This document shows, piece by piece, positions 44,299-53,676 of a stretch of DNA of 64,000 bases (position 1 is its first letter; each line of letters begins with the position of its first letter). The translations under genes and the position numbers were made by a program. The notes below the pieces were generated by a model. The model was not told where the DNA came from. It made no database searches and worked only from the letters and a program-made list of their open reading frames with translations. This DNA comes from WTGU01 sp965200925 (GTDB lineage Bacteria > Pseudomonadota > Alphaproteobacteria > UBA828): positions 2,666,001 through 2,730,000 of the forward strand of contig OZ241738.1 in NCBI GenBank assembly GCA_965200925.1, read 5' to 3'.

Positions 44299-45179
44299 AC
44301 CGCGCCGGCCGAGCGCCGAACGGGCGGGCCACCGCCCTTTACGCCGCGCTCAAATACGGGGCGCTGATCGCCTGGTCGGTCTTCGTGATCGCGCCTTTCC
44401 TGTGGGCGCTCTCGACCTCCTTCAAGAGCGACCCGGGCGTGGTCGGCGGCGCGACCTACATCCCCTTCCTCGAATACGAACCCTCGGTCGAGGGCTGGAC
44501 GGCGCTCTTCCGGGACACGAGCTCCGGCGGCATCAGCATGCAGGGGCCCTATCTTTCGAGCCTCGTCGTCAGCCTGGCCTCCACCGCCGTGGCTCTCTTC
44601 CTCGGCACGCTCGCGGCCTACGGCCTCTCGCGCTTCGCCTTTCGCGCCGGCCCCATCCGCAACAACGACATCACGTTCTTCTTCATCTCGCAGCGCATCA
44701 TGCCGCCGGCGGTGCTGGCGATCCCCTATTTCCTGCTGCTCCGCTACACCGGTCTGCTGGATACCCATCTCGGCCTGATCCTGGTCTATGTGGCGATGCT
44801 GCTGCCCATCGTCGTCTGGGTGATGGTCGATTTCTTCAACACGGTGCCGCTCGAGCTGGACGAGGCGGCGCTGATCGACGGCTGCAACCCGGTCCAGGCG
44901 TTCTACCGGATCATCCTGCCCAACTGCGCGCCGGGGCTGGTGGTGGCGTCCCTGCTCTGCATCATCTTCTCGTGGAGCGATTTCTTCTTCGCGCTCACCC
45001 TCACCTTCGCCAAGGTGCAGCTGCTGCCGCCGACCATCGTGATCCTGAACTCCAACAAGGTGCCCTGGTGGAGTCTGAGCGCCTCCGCTCTGGTCTCCGT
45101 CCTGCCGCTCGTGATCGTCGCCTTCGTGCTGGAGCGCTATCTCGCGCGCGGCACGCTGGCCGGCGTCATCCGGGAGTGA
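44295..45179 (+). CDS. ABC transporter permease (carbohydrate type, MalG/UgpE-like)
   Basis: 294 residues, six predicted helices. The EAA loop is DEAALIDGCNPVQAFYRIILPNCAPGL at about 194-220. Overlaps the first permease by four bases and is followed five bases later by the ATPase gene, consistent with stoichiometric assembly of the heterodimeric channel. Confidence 0.93.
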   Translation: MNRAGRAPNGRATALYAALKYGALIAWSVFVIAPFLWALSTSFKSDPGVVGGATYIPFLEYEPSVEGWTALFRDTSSGGISMQGPYLSSLVVSLASTAVALFLGTLAAYGLSRFAFRAGPIRNNDITFFFISQRIMPPAVLAIPYFLLLRYTGLLDTHLGLILVYVAMLLPIVVWVMVDFFNTVPLELDEAALIDGCNPVQAFYRIILPNCAPGLVVASLLCIIFSWSDFFFALTLTFAKVQLLPPTIVILNSNKVPWWSLSASALVSVLPLVIVAFVLERYLARGTLAGVIRE

Positions 45180-45183
45180 GGCG

Positions 45184-46270
<1,087 letters not shown>

Positions 46271-46299
<29 letters not shown>

Positions 46300-47314
46300 C
46301 GAGCCCCTGGCCGGGCCCGACTTCGTGACCTGCGAGGAGGTCGCCGACCCGGTGATCGCGCAGCCGACGGACGTGATCGTCCGCATCGGCGGTGCCGGGG
46401 TCTGCCGCACCGATCTCCACATCGTCGAAGGCGTGTGGCGCGACCACGTGGACCTCGCCTTCCCCCACATCATGGGGCACGAGAACGCGGGCTGGGTGGA
46501 GGCGGTCGGCAGCGGAGTCGAGAGCGTCGCCGTCGGTGATCCGGTGATCTGCCATCCGCTGGTGACGAGCGGGCACTGCCTCGCCTGCCGGCGCGGCGAC
46601 GACATGCACGCCGCCGAAAGCCGCTTCCCCGGCATCAACGCGCCGGGCGGCTATGCCGAGTATCTGCTCACCGGCGAGCGCAGCCTGATCAAGCTGCCGC
46701 AAAGCCTCGCGCCCAAGGACGTGGCCCCCTACACCGACGCCGGGCTCACGGCCTACCGCGCCGCCAAGAAGGCGGCGGCGCATCTGGTGCCGGGGGCGTT
46801 CGCCGTCGTCGTCGGCGCGGGCGGCCTCGGCCATGTCGGCATCCAGGCGCTGGCGGCGCTCACGCCCGCCGAGATCGTCGCCCTCGATCGCTCCGATCTC
46901 GCGCTCGGCCTGGCGCGGGAGTGCGGCGCCCACCACGTGGTGAAGGCCGACGCCGGCGCGGTCGAGGCGGTGCTGGACATCACCGGCGGTCGCGGCGCCG
47001 AGGCGGTGATCGACTTCGTAGGCGAAGGCGACGCCATCGACAACGGCCTCGCGATGACCCGCAACGGCGGCTTCTACTACATCGTTGGCTATGGCGGGCG
47101 CATCCAGATCCCGGCGATCGACATGATCGTCTCGGAGAAGACCATCGTCGGCAATCTGGTCGGCACCTATGCCGAGCTGGTGGAGCTCATGGCCTTGGCC
47201 GACCGCGGCCTGGTGACCCTGGCCGTTCGCGAATACGGGCTGGCCGACGCCAACCGGGCGTTGCGGGACCTCGCCGAGGGGACGGTCAGGGGCCGCGCCG
47301 TCCTGGTGCCGTAG
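46271..47314 (+). CDS. zinc-type alcohol dehydrogenase, reduced structural zinc site
   Basis: 347 residues. Catalytic zinc ligands C45 (GVCRTDLHI), H70 and E71 (GHENAG) are present, as is the NAD fold VVVGAGGLGHVGIQAL. The structural zinc lobe keeps only C103 and C106 (HCLACRRG); the other two cysteines are absent. Overlaps the ATPase gene by 29 bases, so the importer's substrate is probably an alcohol or polyol oxidised here. Its 3' end overlaps the convergent transpeptidase by 29 bases. Confidence 0.9.
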
Positions 47315-47873
47315 CGCCCGCCGCGGCCCTTCGTCCAGGCCTTGGCGTCGGCGCTCCGGGCACGGGCACGACGAGCGCCGCCTCCCGGCTCGCGCCGGCC
47401 AGGATCGTGAGCAGGTCGTCGCGGGCGAGGGCGACGCAGCCGGCGGTCGGCGCGTAGTCCGGCCGGGCGACGTGGAGGAAGATCACGCTGCCCAGGCCGG
47501 GCACCACCGGAGCGTCGTTGTGGCCGAGGACGACGATCACGTCATACAGGTGATCCGCGCGCCAGAGCGCTTCGTGCCGGCCGCCATGGGGCAGGCGGAC
47601 GAGCCGGTTGTAGAGCGGGTCCGCCGGATCGTCGCACCAGCCGTCCCGTGCCGTCAGCGGTGCGACGGCGAGGGCGGTGGGCGGCGGCGCCAGCCGGTCC
47701 GCCCGGTAGAAGACCCGCCGGAGCGGGAAGCGGCCGCAGGGCGTCGCGCCGTCGCCCTCACGCTTGTCGGCACGGACCCCGCCCGATCCGAGGGCGCAGG
47801 CGAAGCGCCGGCCGCGCCACGCCAGTCGTCCCGGCGGGCACACCAAGAGGTCCGCGGCGGCGCGCGCGCTCAT
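47286..47873 (-). CDS. L,D-transpeptidase family protein (YkuD)
   Basis: 195 residues. The catalytic YkuD motif is split as GHNDAPVVPG then IFLHVARPDYAPTAGCVALARDDL, with the histidine and cysteine conserved. Members crosslink peptidoglycan by 3-3 bonds or attach lipoproteins. No signal peptide is evident, which is unusual for a periplasmic enzyme; the family has such forms in alphaproteobacteria. Overlaps the convergent ADH gene. Confidence 0.85.
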   Translation of the reverse strand: MSARAAADLLVCPPGRLAWRGRRFACALGSGGVRADKREGDGATPCGRFPLRRVFYRADRLAPPPTALAVAPLTARDGWCDDPADPLYNRLVRLPHGGRHEALWRADHLYDVIVVLGHNDAPVVPGLGSVIFLHVARPDYAPTAGCVALARDDLLTILAGASREAALVVPVPGAPTPRPGRRAAAGATAPGRRGP

Positions 47874-47913
47874 GGATGCCCCGAGGGCGCCCGCGGCTGG
47901 CCCCGGCAGCGGG

Positions 47914-48552
47914 TCACCGGGTGCCTTCCAGGAGGCGGCGGACCGGCCGGAAGGAGCGCCGATGGTGCGGAGTCGGGCCGTGCCGGGTCAGGGCCAGGCG
48001 ATGGGCCGGTGTGCCGTAGCCCGCGTTGCGATCCCAGCCATAGGCCGGGTAGCGCCCCGAGAGCCGCGTCATGAGCCGGTCGCGGGCGACCTTCGCTATG
48101 ATCGAGGCCGCTGCGATCGACAGGCTGCGCCGGTCGCCGCCCACCACCGTCCGCACCGGGCAGGGCAGGGCCGGCGCCTGGTTGCCGTCGACCAGCGCCA
48201 GGGTCGGCGCCCGGTCGAGCCGTGCGACGGCGCGCCGCATGGCGAGCAGGCTCGCCCGCAGGATGTCGGTGCCGTCGATCTCGGCGACGCTGGCCGTGCC
48301 GACGGCGGCGGACGCGCAGGCCACGATCGCGGGATAGAGCGTGGTCCGGCGGGCGGGCGAACAACGCTTGGAATCGTCGATCCCGGCGCGAAGCGGCGCC
48401 GGCGGACCGCCCTCGTCGAACACGACCGCCGCCGCGACCACGGGGCCCGCCCACGGCCCGCGCCCGGCCTCGTCGACGCCGGCCACGAGGCCGCCCGCCG
48501 CGCGTTCGAGGGAGAGATCCGGGCGGTGCGCCGGCTCGCCGGTGCTGGCCAT
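47914..48552 (-). CDS. rnhB: ribonuclease HII
   Basis: 212 residues. Removes ribonucleotides and RNA from DNA duplexes. GVDEAGRGPWAGPVVAAAV (catalytic D and E) near residue 25, GIDDSKRCSPARR further on, and AASIIAKVARDRLM toward the C-terminus, which contains the remaining acidic residues. Full family length. It starts 25 bases after the small gene downstream of the restriction cassette ends. Confidence 0.95.
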   Translation of the reverse strand: MASTGEPAHRPDLSLERAAGGLVAGVDEAGRGPWAGPVVAAAVVFDEGGPPAPLRAGIDDSKRCSPARRTTLYPAIVACASAAVGTASVAEIDGTDILRASLLAMRRAVARLDRAPTLALVDGNQAPALPCPVRTVVGGDRRSLSIAAASIIAKVARDRLMTRLSGRYPAYGWDRNAGYGTPAHRLALTRHGPTPHHRRSFRPVRRLLEGTR

Positions 48553-48577
48553 GGCCTTTCGTGAGAGGATGATACGC

Positions 48578-48736
48578 CTAACTGGTCAGCGCCTTTTGGC
48601 GCTTGGCGCTTCGGCGCTTCGGATCGGGCGGCTTGCCGGCGGAGAAGATCGCGCGGGCCGTGTGCGCCGGCGCGGCGCCCGGCTTCGGAATCGGCTTCGG
48701 CGGGTGCCCGCGAGGCTTGGGCTTGTCATCGGTCAT
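48578..48736 (-). CDS. small basic hypothetical protein
   Basis: 52 residues, very rich in lysine and proline (DKPKPRGHPPKPIPKPG) with a lysine-rich end. No recognised family. A GGAAGGA site stands six bases before the ATG, and the start lies inside the end of the Eco29kI-like gene (11-base overlap), so it is translationally coupled to the restriction cassette. Could be a nucleic-acid-binding accessory or a chance frame. Confidence 0.5.
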   Translation of the reverse strand: MTDDKPKPRGHPPKPIPKPGAAPAHTARAIFSAGKPPDPKRRSAKRQKALTS

Positions 48737-49316
48737 GGCGATTCCTTCCCGCCCGGTGTTGCTCGATCCCGGCCACGATGTTGGCGGCGGTCTCAATGGA
48801 GTCCTGAAGGTTGGTCGCCCAAAGGCGCCCCGGATGTAGCGTGTCCCATTGTGATCGTCTCTGGTTCCATCGGCCCTTGCCGGGATCGTTATTGCCGAAC
48901 CCATCAACGGTGACGTTCCAAACCGGGCTGTACTCTGCAATCAAAACCTGCTCCGTCAAACTGATCCAAACGGCATCGAGCACCAGCCATCTGCACTGAA
49001 AGTCGTGGAGGTGAAGATTCTGTGCACTCTCGAGCGACTCGGCATGCTTCACCAACCGACGATGAAGTGCCGGGGTTTGCCGGCGCGCTCTTGTCCGTCC
49101 TTGGCGCTTCCCTGGCAGATCGGCCTTGCCAACGTAGATCGGCTCCTCATCGTCCATGCCAGCATAAGCGGGGAAAGAGCCAACGTAGTGCAGTGTGTAG
49201 ACGCCGCCTCCCTCGAACGATTCTTTCGGCGGCAAATCGTCCGGGGGATACTCCATCAGTGCCCGCGCGGCGTTACGCCCGAGCTCATCCACGCTAAGCG
49301 GGTCATAGGTCCGCAC
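48726..49316 (-). CDS. Eco29kI-like restriction endonuclease (GIY-YIG)
   Basis: 196 residues. The GIY-YIG core is GVYTLHYVG at 38-46 and PIYVGKAD at 59-66, followed by R87 and H91 (RRLVKH), E122 and N134 (PVWNVTVDGFGNNDPGKGR), which reproduce the spacing of the catalytic residues of Eco29kI. The C-terminal SQWDTLHPGR is also characteristic. Eco29kI cuts CCGCGG; this enzyme's site is inferred only from resemblance. GC is lower than surroundings. Transcribed after the methyltransferase with a three-base gap. Confidence 0.88.
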   Translation of the reverse strand: MRTYDPLSVDELGRNAARALMEYPPDDLPPKESFEGGGVYTLHYVGSFPAYAGMDDEEPIYVGKADLPGKRQGRTRARRQTPALHRRLVKHAESLESAQNLHLHDFQCRWLVLDAVWISLTEQVLIAEYSPVWNVTVDGFGNNDPGKGRWNQRRSQWDTLHPGRLWATNLQDSIETAANIVAGIEQHRAGRNRHDR

Positions 49317-49319
49317 AGA

Positions 49320-50099
49320 TCATCTCTCGCAACTGTGTCCATTGCGACAAATGATCCAGAAGCAATGTCGCTTCCTGGCATGGTGGGCGGTTTTCCATTT
49401 CGTTGAGACCATCGGTCCACTTCGAATCTTGACGATCAAATCACAAACGGTGAAGTCGGCCTCTTCGGCCATTCGCATGAAATCACAATGTGCCCATTTC
49501 GATCGATGACAGTTCACCATATCCGTGATTTTTGCCAACAGCAGACCGCGAGGCTTCAGCACCCTTTTCGCCTGTTTCAGGAAAGGTGGATACAGGTAGC
49601 TAAGGCTCCATCCTTGGCTTTTGCCACACGCGACCGTCGCCCCGAAATCCTCATCGAACCTCTTTCTGCTCTTGTCGCGCCCTTGCGGCCCCACATGAGG
49701 CGGATCATAAATGACGGTCCCAAAAGCATGCGGAGGGATGCCCGCCATTTCCCGATTGTCGCCGACGATCATCGTCTTGTATTTTGGGTCTATGTCCATT
49801 GAGACAACGCGCCGACTCGATTTCTTCCAGAATCGCCCCGTGTTATACGTGGAGTCCAGAATGGGTTCCGGGGGGATCGACGCATAAAACCTCAGCATCT
49901 GTTCGAGAAGCTCCCCATCGCTTCCCTCCCAAACACTGCTTATCGGACTGTATTGTGCGCCAGTTCCCGAATGTTGTTGTGGGCTTTCCTTGCGGCCGCT
50001 TTCAAGAATCTCGTTGAGAGCCGAGTCCCTCATGCCACCAACTCCCTGTACCGCAGCCGCTGCGCTGCATCGAGCCTCGCCGGGTCCACGTTTCGCCAT
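49320..50099 (-). CDS. amino-type DNA methyltransferase with DPPH motif, cognate of the Eco29kI-like enzyme
   Basis: 259 residues. SAM-binding region ILDSTYNTGRFWKK near 80-93 and catalytic DPPH at 132-135 in VIYDPPHVGP, then VLKPRGLLLAKITD. DPPH/Y-type motifs mark N4-cytosine or N6-adenine methyltransferases. The known Eco29kI partner is a C5-cytosine enzyme, so this pairing is unusual. The start is uncertain: MAKRGPG at 50099 (with GGAG about ten bases upstream) or MRDSALNE at 50033. Both genes are of low GC. Confidence 0.75.
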   Translation of the reverse strand: MAKRGPGEARCSAAAAVQGVGGMRDSALNEILESGRKESPQQHSGTGAQYSPISSVWEGSDGELLEQMLRFYASIPPEPILDSTYNTGRFWKKSSRRVVSMDIDPKYKTMIVGDNREMAGIPPHAFGTVIYDPPHVGPQGRDKSRKRFDEDFGATVACGKSQGWSLSYLYPPFLKQAKRVLKPRGLLLAKITDMVNCHRSKWAHCDFMRMAEEADFTVCDLIVKIRSGPMVSTKWKTAHHARKRHCFWIICRNGHSCER

Positions 50100-50177
50100 T
50101 CTACACACTCTCCATCCCGCCGTCATGGCTGGTCAGGCGTATGATCCCCTTTCGTAGCACGCGGCGCGCCCGGGCGG

Positions 50178-51239
50178 TCAGAGAAGATCGGGCTGGGCCG
50201 GGCGCGCGCGACGGGCGCGGAAAAGCGAGGTGTCGAGCCGCGATTCGCGCCCCTCGAGGCCCAGGCGGCGGGCGGCGATGGTGAAACGCCGGGCGAGCAA
50301 CGCGGCATAGGGCCCCTCTCCCGTCATGCGGGTGCCGAAACGGGAGTCGTAAAGCTTGCCGCCGCGCATCCCGCGCAGCAGGCCGAGGACGCGGCCCGCC
50401 TTGTTCGGCGCGTGTGCCGCGAGCCATTCCTGGAACAGGTCCTTGACCTCGAGCGGCAGCTTGAGCAGGACATAGCCCGCCCGCCCGGCACCGGCCGCGC
50501 GCGCGGCCTCCATGATCGACTCCATCTCGTGATCGGTGAGGCCGGGAATGACCGGCGCGACCATCACCGTCACGGGCACGCCCGCCCGGCTGAGCGCCGC
50601 CATCGCCTCCAGGCGCTTTCGCGGTGTCGAGGCGCGCGGTTCCATGGTCCGCGCGAGATCGCGGTCGAGGGTCGTGACCGAGAGGGCGACGACGGCGAGG
50701 CGGCGCCGCGCCATGCGGGAGAGGACGTCGATATCGCGGGTGACCAGCGCCGATTTGGTCACGATCCCCACCGGGTGATCGTGGCGGTCGAGCACGCCCA
50801 GGATGCCCCGCGTGATGGCGAGGCGCCGCTCCGTCGGCTGGTAGGGGTCGGTGTTGGTGCCGAGCGCCATCACGCGGCACTCGTAGCCGGGGCGGGCGAG
50901 TTCACGCGCGAGCTGGGGCGCCGCGTCGTGTTTGGCGAAGATCCGGCTTTCGAAATCCTGGCCCGGCGACAGGCCGAGATAGGCGTGGGTCGGCCGCGCG
51001 TAGCAGTAGACGCAGCCGTGTTCGCAGCCGCGATACGGGTTGAGGGAGCGGTCGAAGCCGAGATCGGGCGACGTGTTGCGGGTGATCACGGTGCGGCTCG
51101 CGTCGGGCCGGACCTCCGTGCGGAGCGGCGACGGCTCCGCGTCGAGGGAGCCCCAGCCGTCGTCGAACGCCTCGTGCGTGTGGCGCTCGTACCGCCCGCT
51201 CTGGTTGCTCGCGGCGCCCCGTCCCTTGCGTACTCTCAT
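50178..51239 (-). CDS. PA0069 family radical SAM protein
   Basis: 353 residues. The iron-sulfur motif C72-x3-C76-x2-C79 (GCEHGCVYCYARP) is intact, followed by the SPL-like pattern LGTNTDPYQPTE and VTVMVAPVIPGLTDHE. Related to spore photoproduct lyase-like enzymes, but the reaction is unassigned. Start at MRVRKGRG, after a short leader; upstream ATG frames do not continue in register. The last 78 bases before the RM cassette hold nothing. Confidence 0.9.
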   Translation of the reverse strand: MRVRKGRGAASNQSGRYERHTHEAFDDGWGSLDAEPSPLRTEVRPDASRTVITRNTSPDLGFDRSLNPYRGCEHGCVYCYARPTHAYLGLSPGQDFESRIFAKHDAAPQLARELARPGYECRVMALGTNTDPYQPTERRLAITRGILGVLDRHDHPVGIVTKSALVTRDIDVLSRMARRRLAVVALSVTTLDRDLARTMEPRASTPRKRLEAMAALSRAGVPVTVMVAPVIPGLTDHEMESIMEAARAAGAGRAGYVLLKLPLEVKDLFQEWLAAHAPNKAGRVLGLLRGMRGGKLYDSRFGTRMTGEGPYAALLARRFTIAARRLGLEGRESRLDTSLFRARRARPAQPDLL

Positions 51240-51339
51240 GGTGCCATCATAGGCGGCAGTGGGGAAAATTTCAAGAACGATCCGCCGTCGACGCCACGGG
51301 CGATTCCGCCCCGCCGGAAATCGCTTTAGGGTGCGCGCC

Positions 51340-51738
51340 ATGGCCAGGGACGCCACAGCCCCGCCGAGTGCCGCCGATATCGAGACGATCGCGGACCGCG
51401 AATACAGGCGCATCCCCGCCTTCCTGCGCGCGCAGGTCGATGCGGTCGTGATCCGGGTCGACGAGTTCCCGAGCGACGAGGTGCGGGAGGACATGGCGCT
51501 CGAAAGCCCGTTCGACCTGCTGGGCCTCTATCAGGGCGTCTCCCTCGACCGGAGCGGCGTCGGCGACGTCCGCCACGACGTCGACATGATCTTCCTCTAC
51601 CGTCGCCCGCTCCTCGACTACTGGATCGAGACGGGCGACGCCCTGGAGGACATCGTGCGCCACGTTCTGATCCACGAGATCGGCCACCATTTCGGCCTGT
51701 CGGACGACGACATGGAGCGCATCGAGGCGGCGATGTGA
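51340..51738 (+). CDS. metallopeptidase family protein (minimal zincin)
   Basis: 132 residues. The zinc-binding HEIGHHFGL at 112-120 and the earlier MIFLYRRPLLDYW place it in the small zincin-like family (DUF1025 type) of unknown function. No signal peptide. The ATG at 51340 is preferred to earlier starts because the family begins with this polar segment. Confidence 0.88.
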   Translation: MARDATAPPSAADIETIADREYRRIPAFLRAQVDAVVIRVDEFPSDEVREDMALESPFDLLGLYQGVSLDRSGVGDVRHDVDMIFLYRRPLLDYWIETGDALEDIVRHVLIHEIGHHFGLSDDDMERIEAAM

Positions 51739-51755
51739 CGGCCCGCACGGCGCCT

Positions 51756-52316
51756 TCACACCCCGGCGTCCGCCGCCGGCGCCAGGGGGTAGTGCGCCTC
51801 GATCGTGTAGTGGGCGCCGTGCGCGCCGATCCTGCTCGAGAAGAGCGCGAACGACCGCACCGGAAAGGGACCGGCGGTGAACAGGGCATGATCCGCCATG
51901 AACCCCTGGAGCCGGCGCGCCGGGACCCGCGCGCCGAACCGGGCGAGGGTGACGTGGGGAACGAAGTTGCGCCCTTCCGGCGCGAAACCGAGGCCGGTGA
52001 CGGCGGCTTCGACGCGCTCGCGCAGGCGCGTCAGGGCCGGGTCGGCGGTGACGCCGGCCCACAGCGCCCGCGCCGGCCCGCGCGGCGGAAAGTGGCCGAC
52101 GCCCCGGCACTCGAGGGAAAACGCCGCCGCCTCGATGCGGGCGAGCGCGTCGCGGATCTCACCGAAGGCCGCCCCGTCGACCTCGCCGATGAAGCGGAGA
52201 GTCAGGTGCATCTGCTCGGCGCTTTGCCAGCGTGCGCCGGGCACGCCGCCGCGCAATTCCTCGAGCCGGCGGTGCGCGGCGTCCGGCAGGCGGAGGGCGA
52301 CGAAGAGACGGATCAC
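51756..52316 (-). CDS. thpR: RNA 2',3'-cyclic phosphodiesterase
   Basis: 186 residues. Two HxTx motifs, HLTL at about 37-40 and HVTL at about 121-124, form the active site of the 2H phosphoesterase superfamily. Members open 2',3'-cyclic phosphates of RNA. ATGA overlap with the tesA stop. Closes the minus-strand pair tesA-thpR. Confidence 0.9.
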   Translation of the reverse strand: MIRLFVALRLPDAAHRRLEELRGGVPGARWQSAEQMHLTLRFIGEVDGAAFGEIRDALARIEAAAFSLECRGVGHFPPRGPARALWAGVTADPALTRLRERVEAAVTGLGFAPEGRNFVPHVTLARFGARVPARRLQGFMADHALFTAGPFPVRSFALFSSRIGAHGAHYTIEAHYPLAPAADAGV

Positions 52317-52984
52317 CGGGCGTCGCGGCCCTTGCGTTCGGCGATCAAGGCCCCCACATGGGGCAGGATGCGCCGCACGATCTCCGCCACGCCGGCCGCG
52401 TTGGGATGAATGCCGTCAGGCTGGTTGAGTTCCGGGACCGTCGCCACGCCCTCCAGGAAAAACGGGTAGAGCGCGACCTCGTGTTCCTCGGCGAGAGCCT
52501 CGTAGACGGCGCGGAACGCCGCCGCGTAGTCGGCGCCGAAATTCGGCGGCGCGCGCATCCCGGCGAGGAGGACCGAGGCGCCGCTCTCGGCGATTCGCGC
52601 GAGGATCGCCGAGAGGTTGGCGTGGAGCCGGTCCGTGGGCAGGCCGCGCAGCCCGTCATTGGCGCCGAGCTCGACGATCACGATCTCCGGCGCGTCGCCG
52701 AGCGCCCAATCGAGGCGCGCGAGGCCGCCGGCGCTGGTATCGCCCGAAACCCCGGCATCGATCACGCGCCAGTCGTGGCCCCCGGCCCGCAGCGCCGCTT
52801 CGAGCTGCGCCGGAAAGGCGCGCGCGCTCGGCAGGCCGTAGCCGGCCGTCAGGCTGTCGCCCAGGACGACGAGGCGCGGCTCGTCGGCCGCGGCGCTCCC
52901 CGGCGCGACCGGCAGGAACGACCACGCCAGAAGGGCGGCTCCGATCCAGGGCGCTCTGCGGCGGGCGGAACGGCGAGGCGGCAT
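52313..52984 (-). CDS. tesA: arylesterase / SGNH hydrolase (TesA-like)
   Basis: 223 residues with an N-terminal signal peptide (LLAWSFLPVAPGSAAADE). Block I GDSLTAGYGL, block III VELGANDGL and block V DGIHPNAAG contain the catalytic serine, the oxyanion residues and the Asp/His pair. Acts in the periplasm on short-chain esters. Divergent from ybbA: both start codons share the CATG at 52982-52985, so the two promoters must lie inside the opposite gene. Confidence 0.93.
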   Translation of the reverse strand: MPPRRSARRRAPWIGAALLAWSFLPVAPGSAAADEPRLVVLGDSLTAGYGLPSARAFPAQLEAALRAGGHDWRVIDAGVSGDTSAGGLARLDWALGDAPEIVIVELGANDGLRGLPTDRLHANLSAILARIAESGASVLLAGMRAPPNFGADYAAAFRAVYEALAEEHEVALYPFFLEGVATVPELNQPDGIHPNAAGVAEIVRRILPHVGALIAERKGRDAR

Positions 52985-53663
52985 GGATGACATGGCGGTG
53001 GTGCTGGACGACGTGCACCTTACCCTGCGCAGCAAGGCCGGGCCGGTCAACATCCTGCGCGGGGTCTCGCTCACGGTGGCGCGCGGCGAGAGCGTCGCGG
53101 TGCTCGGGCCGTCGGGCGCCGGCAAGTCGACGCTGCTCGCCATCATCGCCGGCCTGGAGCGGGCCGACCGCGGCCGCGTGGTCGTCGGCGGCACCGATAT
53201 CGGCGGTCTCGACGAAGGCGCCCTGGCGGCGTTCCGGCGCGGCGGCGTGGGCATCGTGTTCCAGGCGTTCCATCTCATCCCGACGATGACGGCGCTGGAG
53301 AACGTCGCGCTGCCCCTCGAGCTCGGCGCCCATGGAGAGCCCTTCGGCGCCGCACGGGCGGCGCTGGAAAGCGTCGGCCTCGGGGCGCGCGTCCACCACT
53401 ATCCAAGCCAGCTCTCGGGCGGCGAGCAGCAGCGGGTCGCCCTCGCCCGGGCGTTCGCGCCGGCGCCCCGGGTCCTGCTGGCGGACGAGCCGACCGGCAA
53501 TCTCGACGGCGACACCGGCCGCGCGGTGATGGCGCTGCTTTTCGGCTTGCGCGCCGAGCGGGGTTCGACGCTCGTCCTCGTGACCCACGATCACGGGCTC
53601 GCCGCGCGTTGCGACCAGATCGTGCACATCGCGGACGGGCGGCTCGCGGCCCCGCCCGCGTGA
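52983..53663 (+). CDS. ybbA: ABC transporter ATP-binding protein (YbbA, LolD/MacB-type)
   Basis: 226 residues. Walker A GPSGAGKST, signature LSGGEQQRVALARAF, Walker B VLLADEPTGNLD and H-loop LVTHDHG are all intact, and VFQAFHLIPTMTALENV is characteristic of MacB/LolD-type ATPases. Pairs with the FtsX-like permease that starts 13 bases after it. An internal ATG at 52992 is an alternative start. Confidence 0.93.
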   Translation: MDDMAVVLDDVHLTLRSKAGPVNILRGVSLTVARGESVAVLGPSGAGKSTLLAIIAGLERADRGRVVVGGTDIGGLDEGALAAFRRGGVGIVFQAFHLIPTMTALENVALPLELGAHGEPFGAARAALESVGLGARVHHYPSQLSGGEQQRVALARAFAPAPRVLLADEPTGNLDGDTGRAVMALLFGLRAERGSTLVLVTHDHGLAARCDQIVHIADGRLAAPPA

Positions 53664-53676
53664 ACGGGCGCATGCC

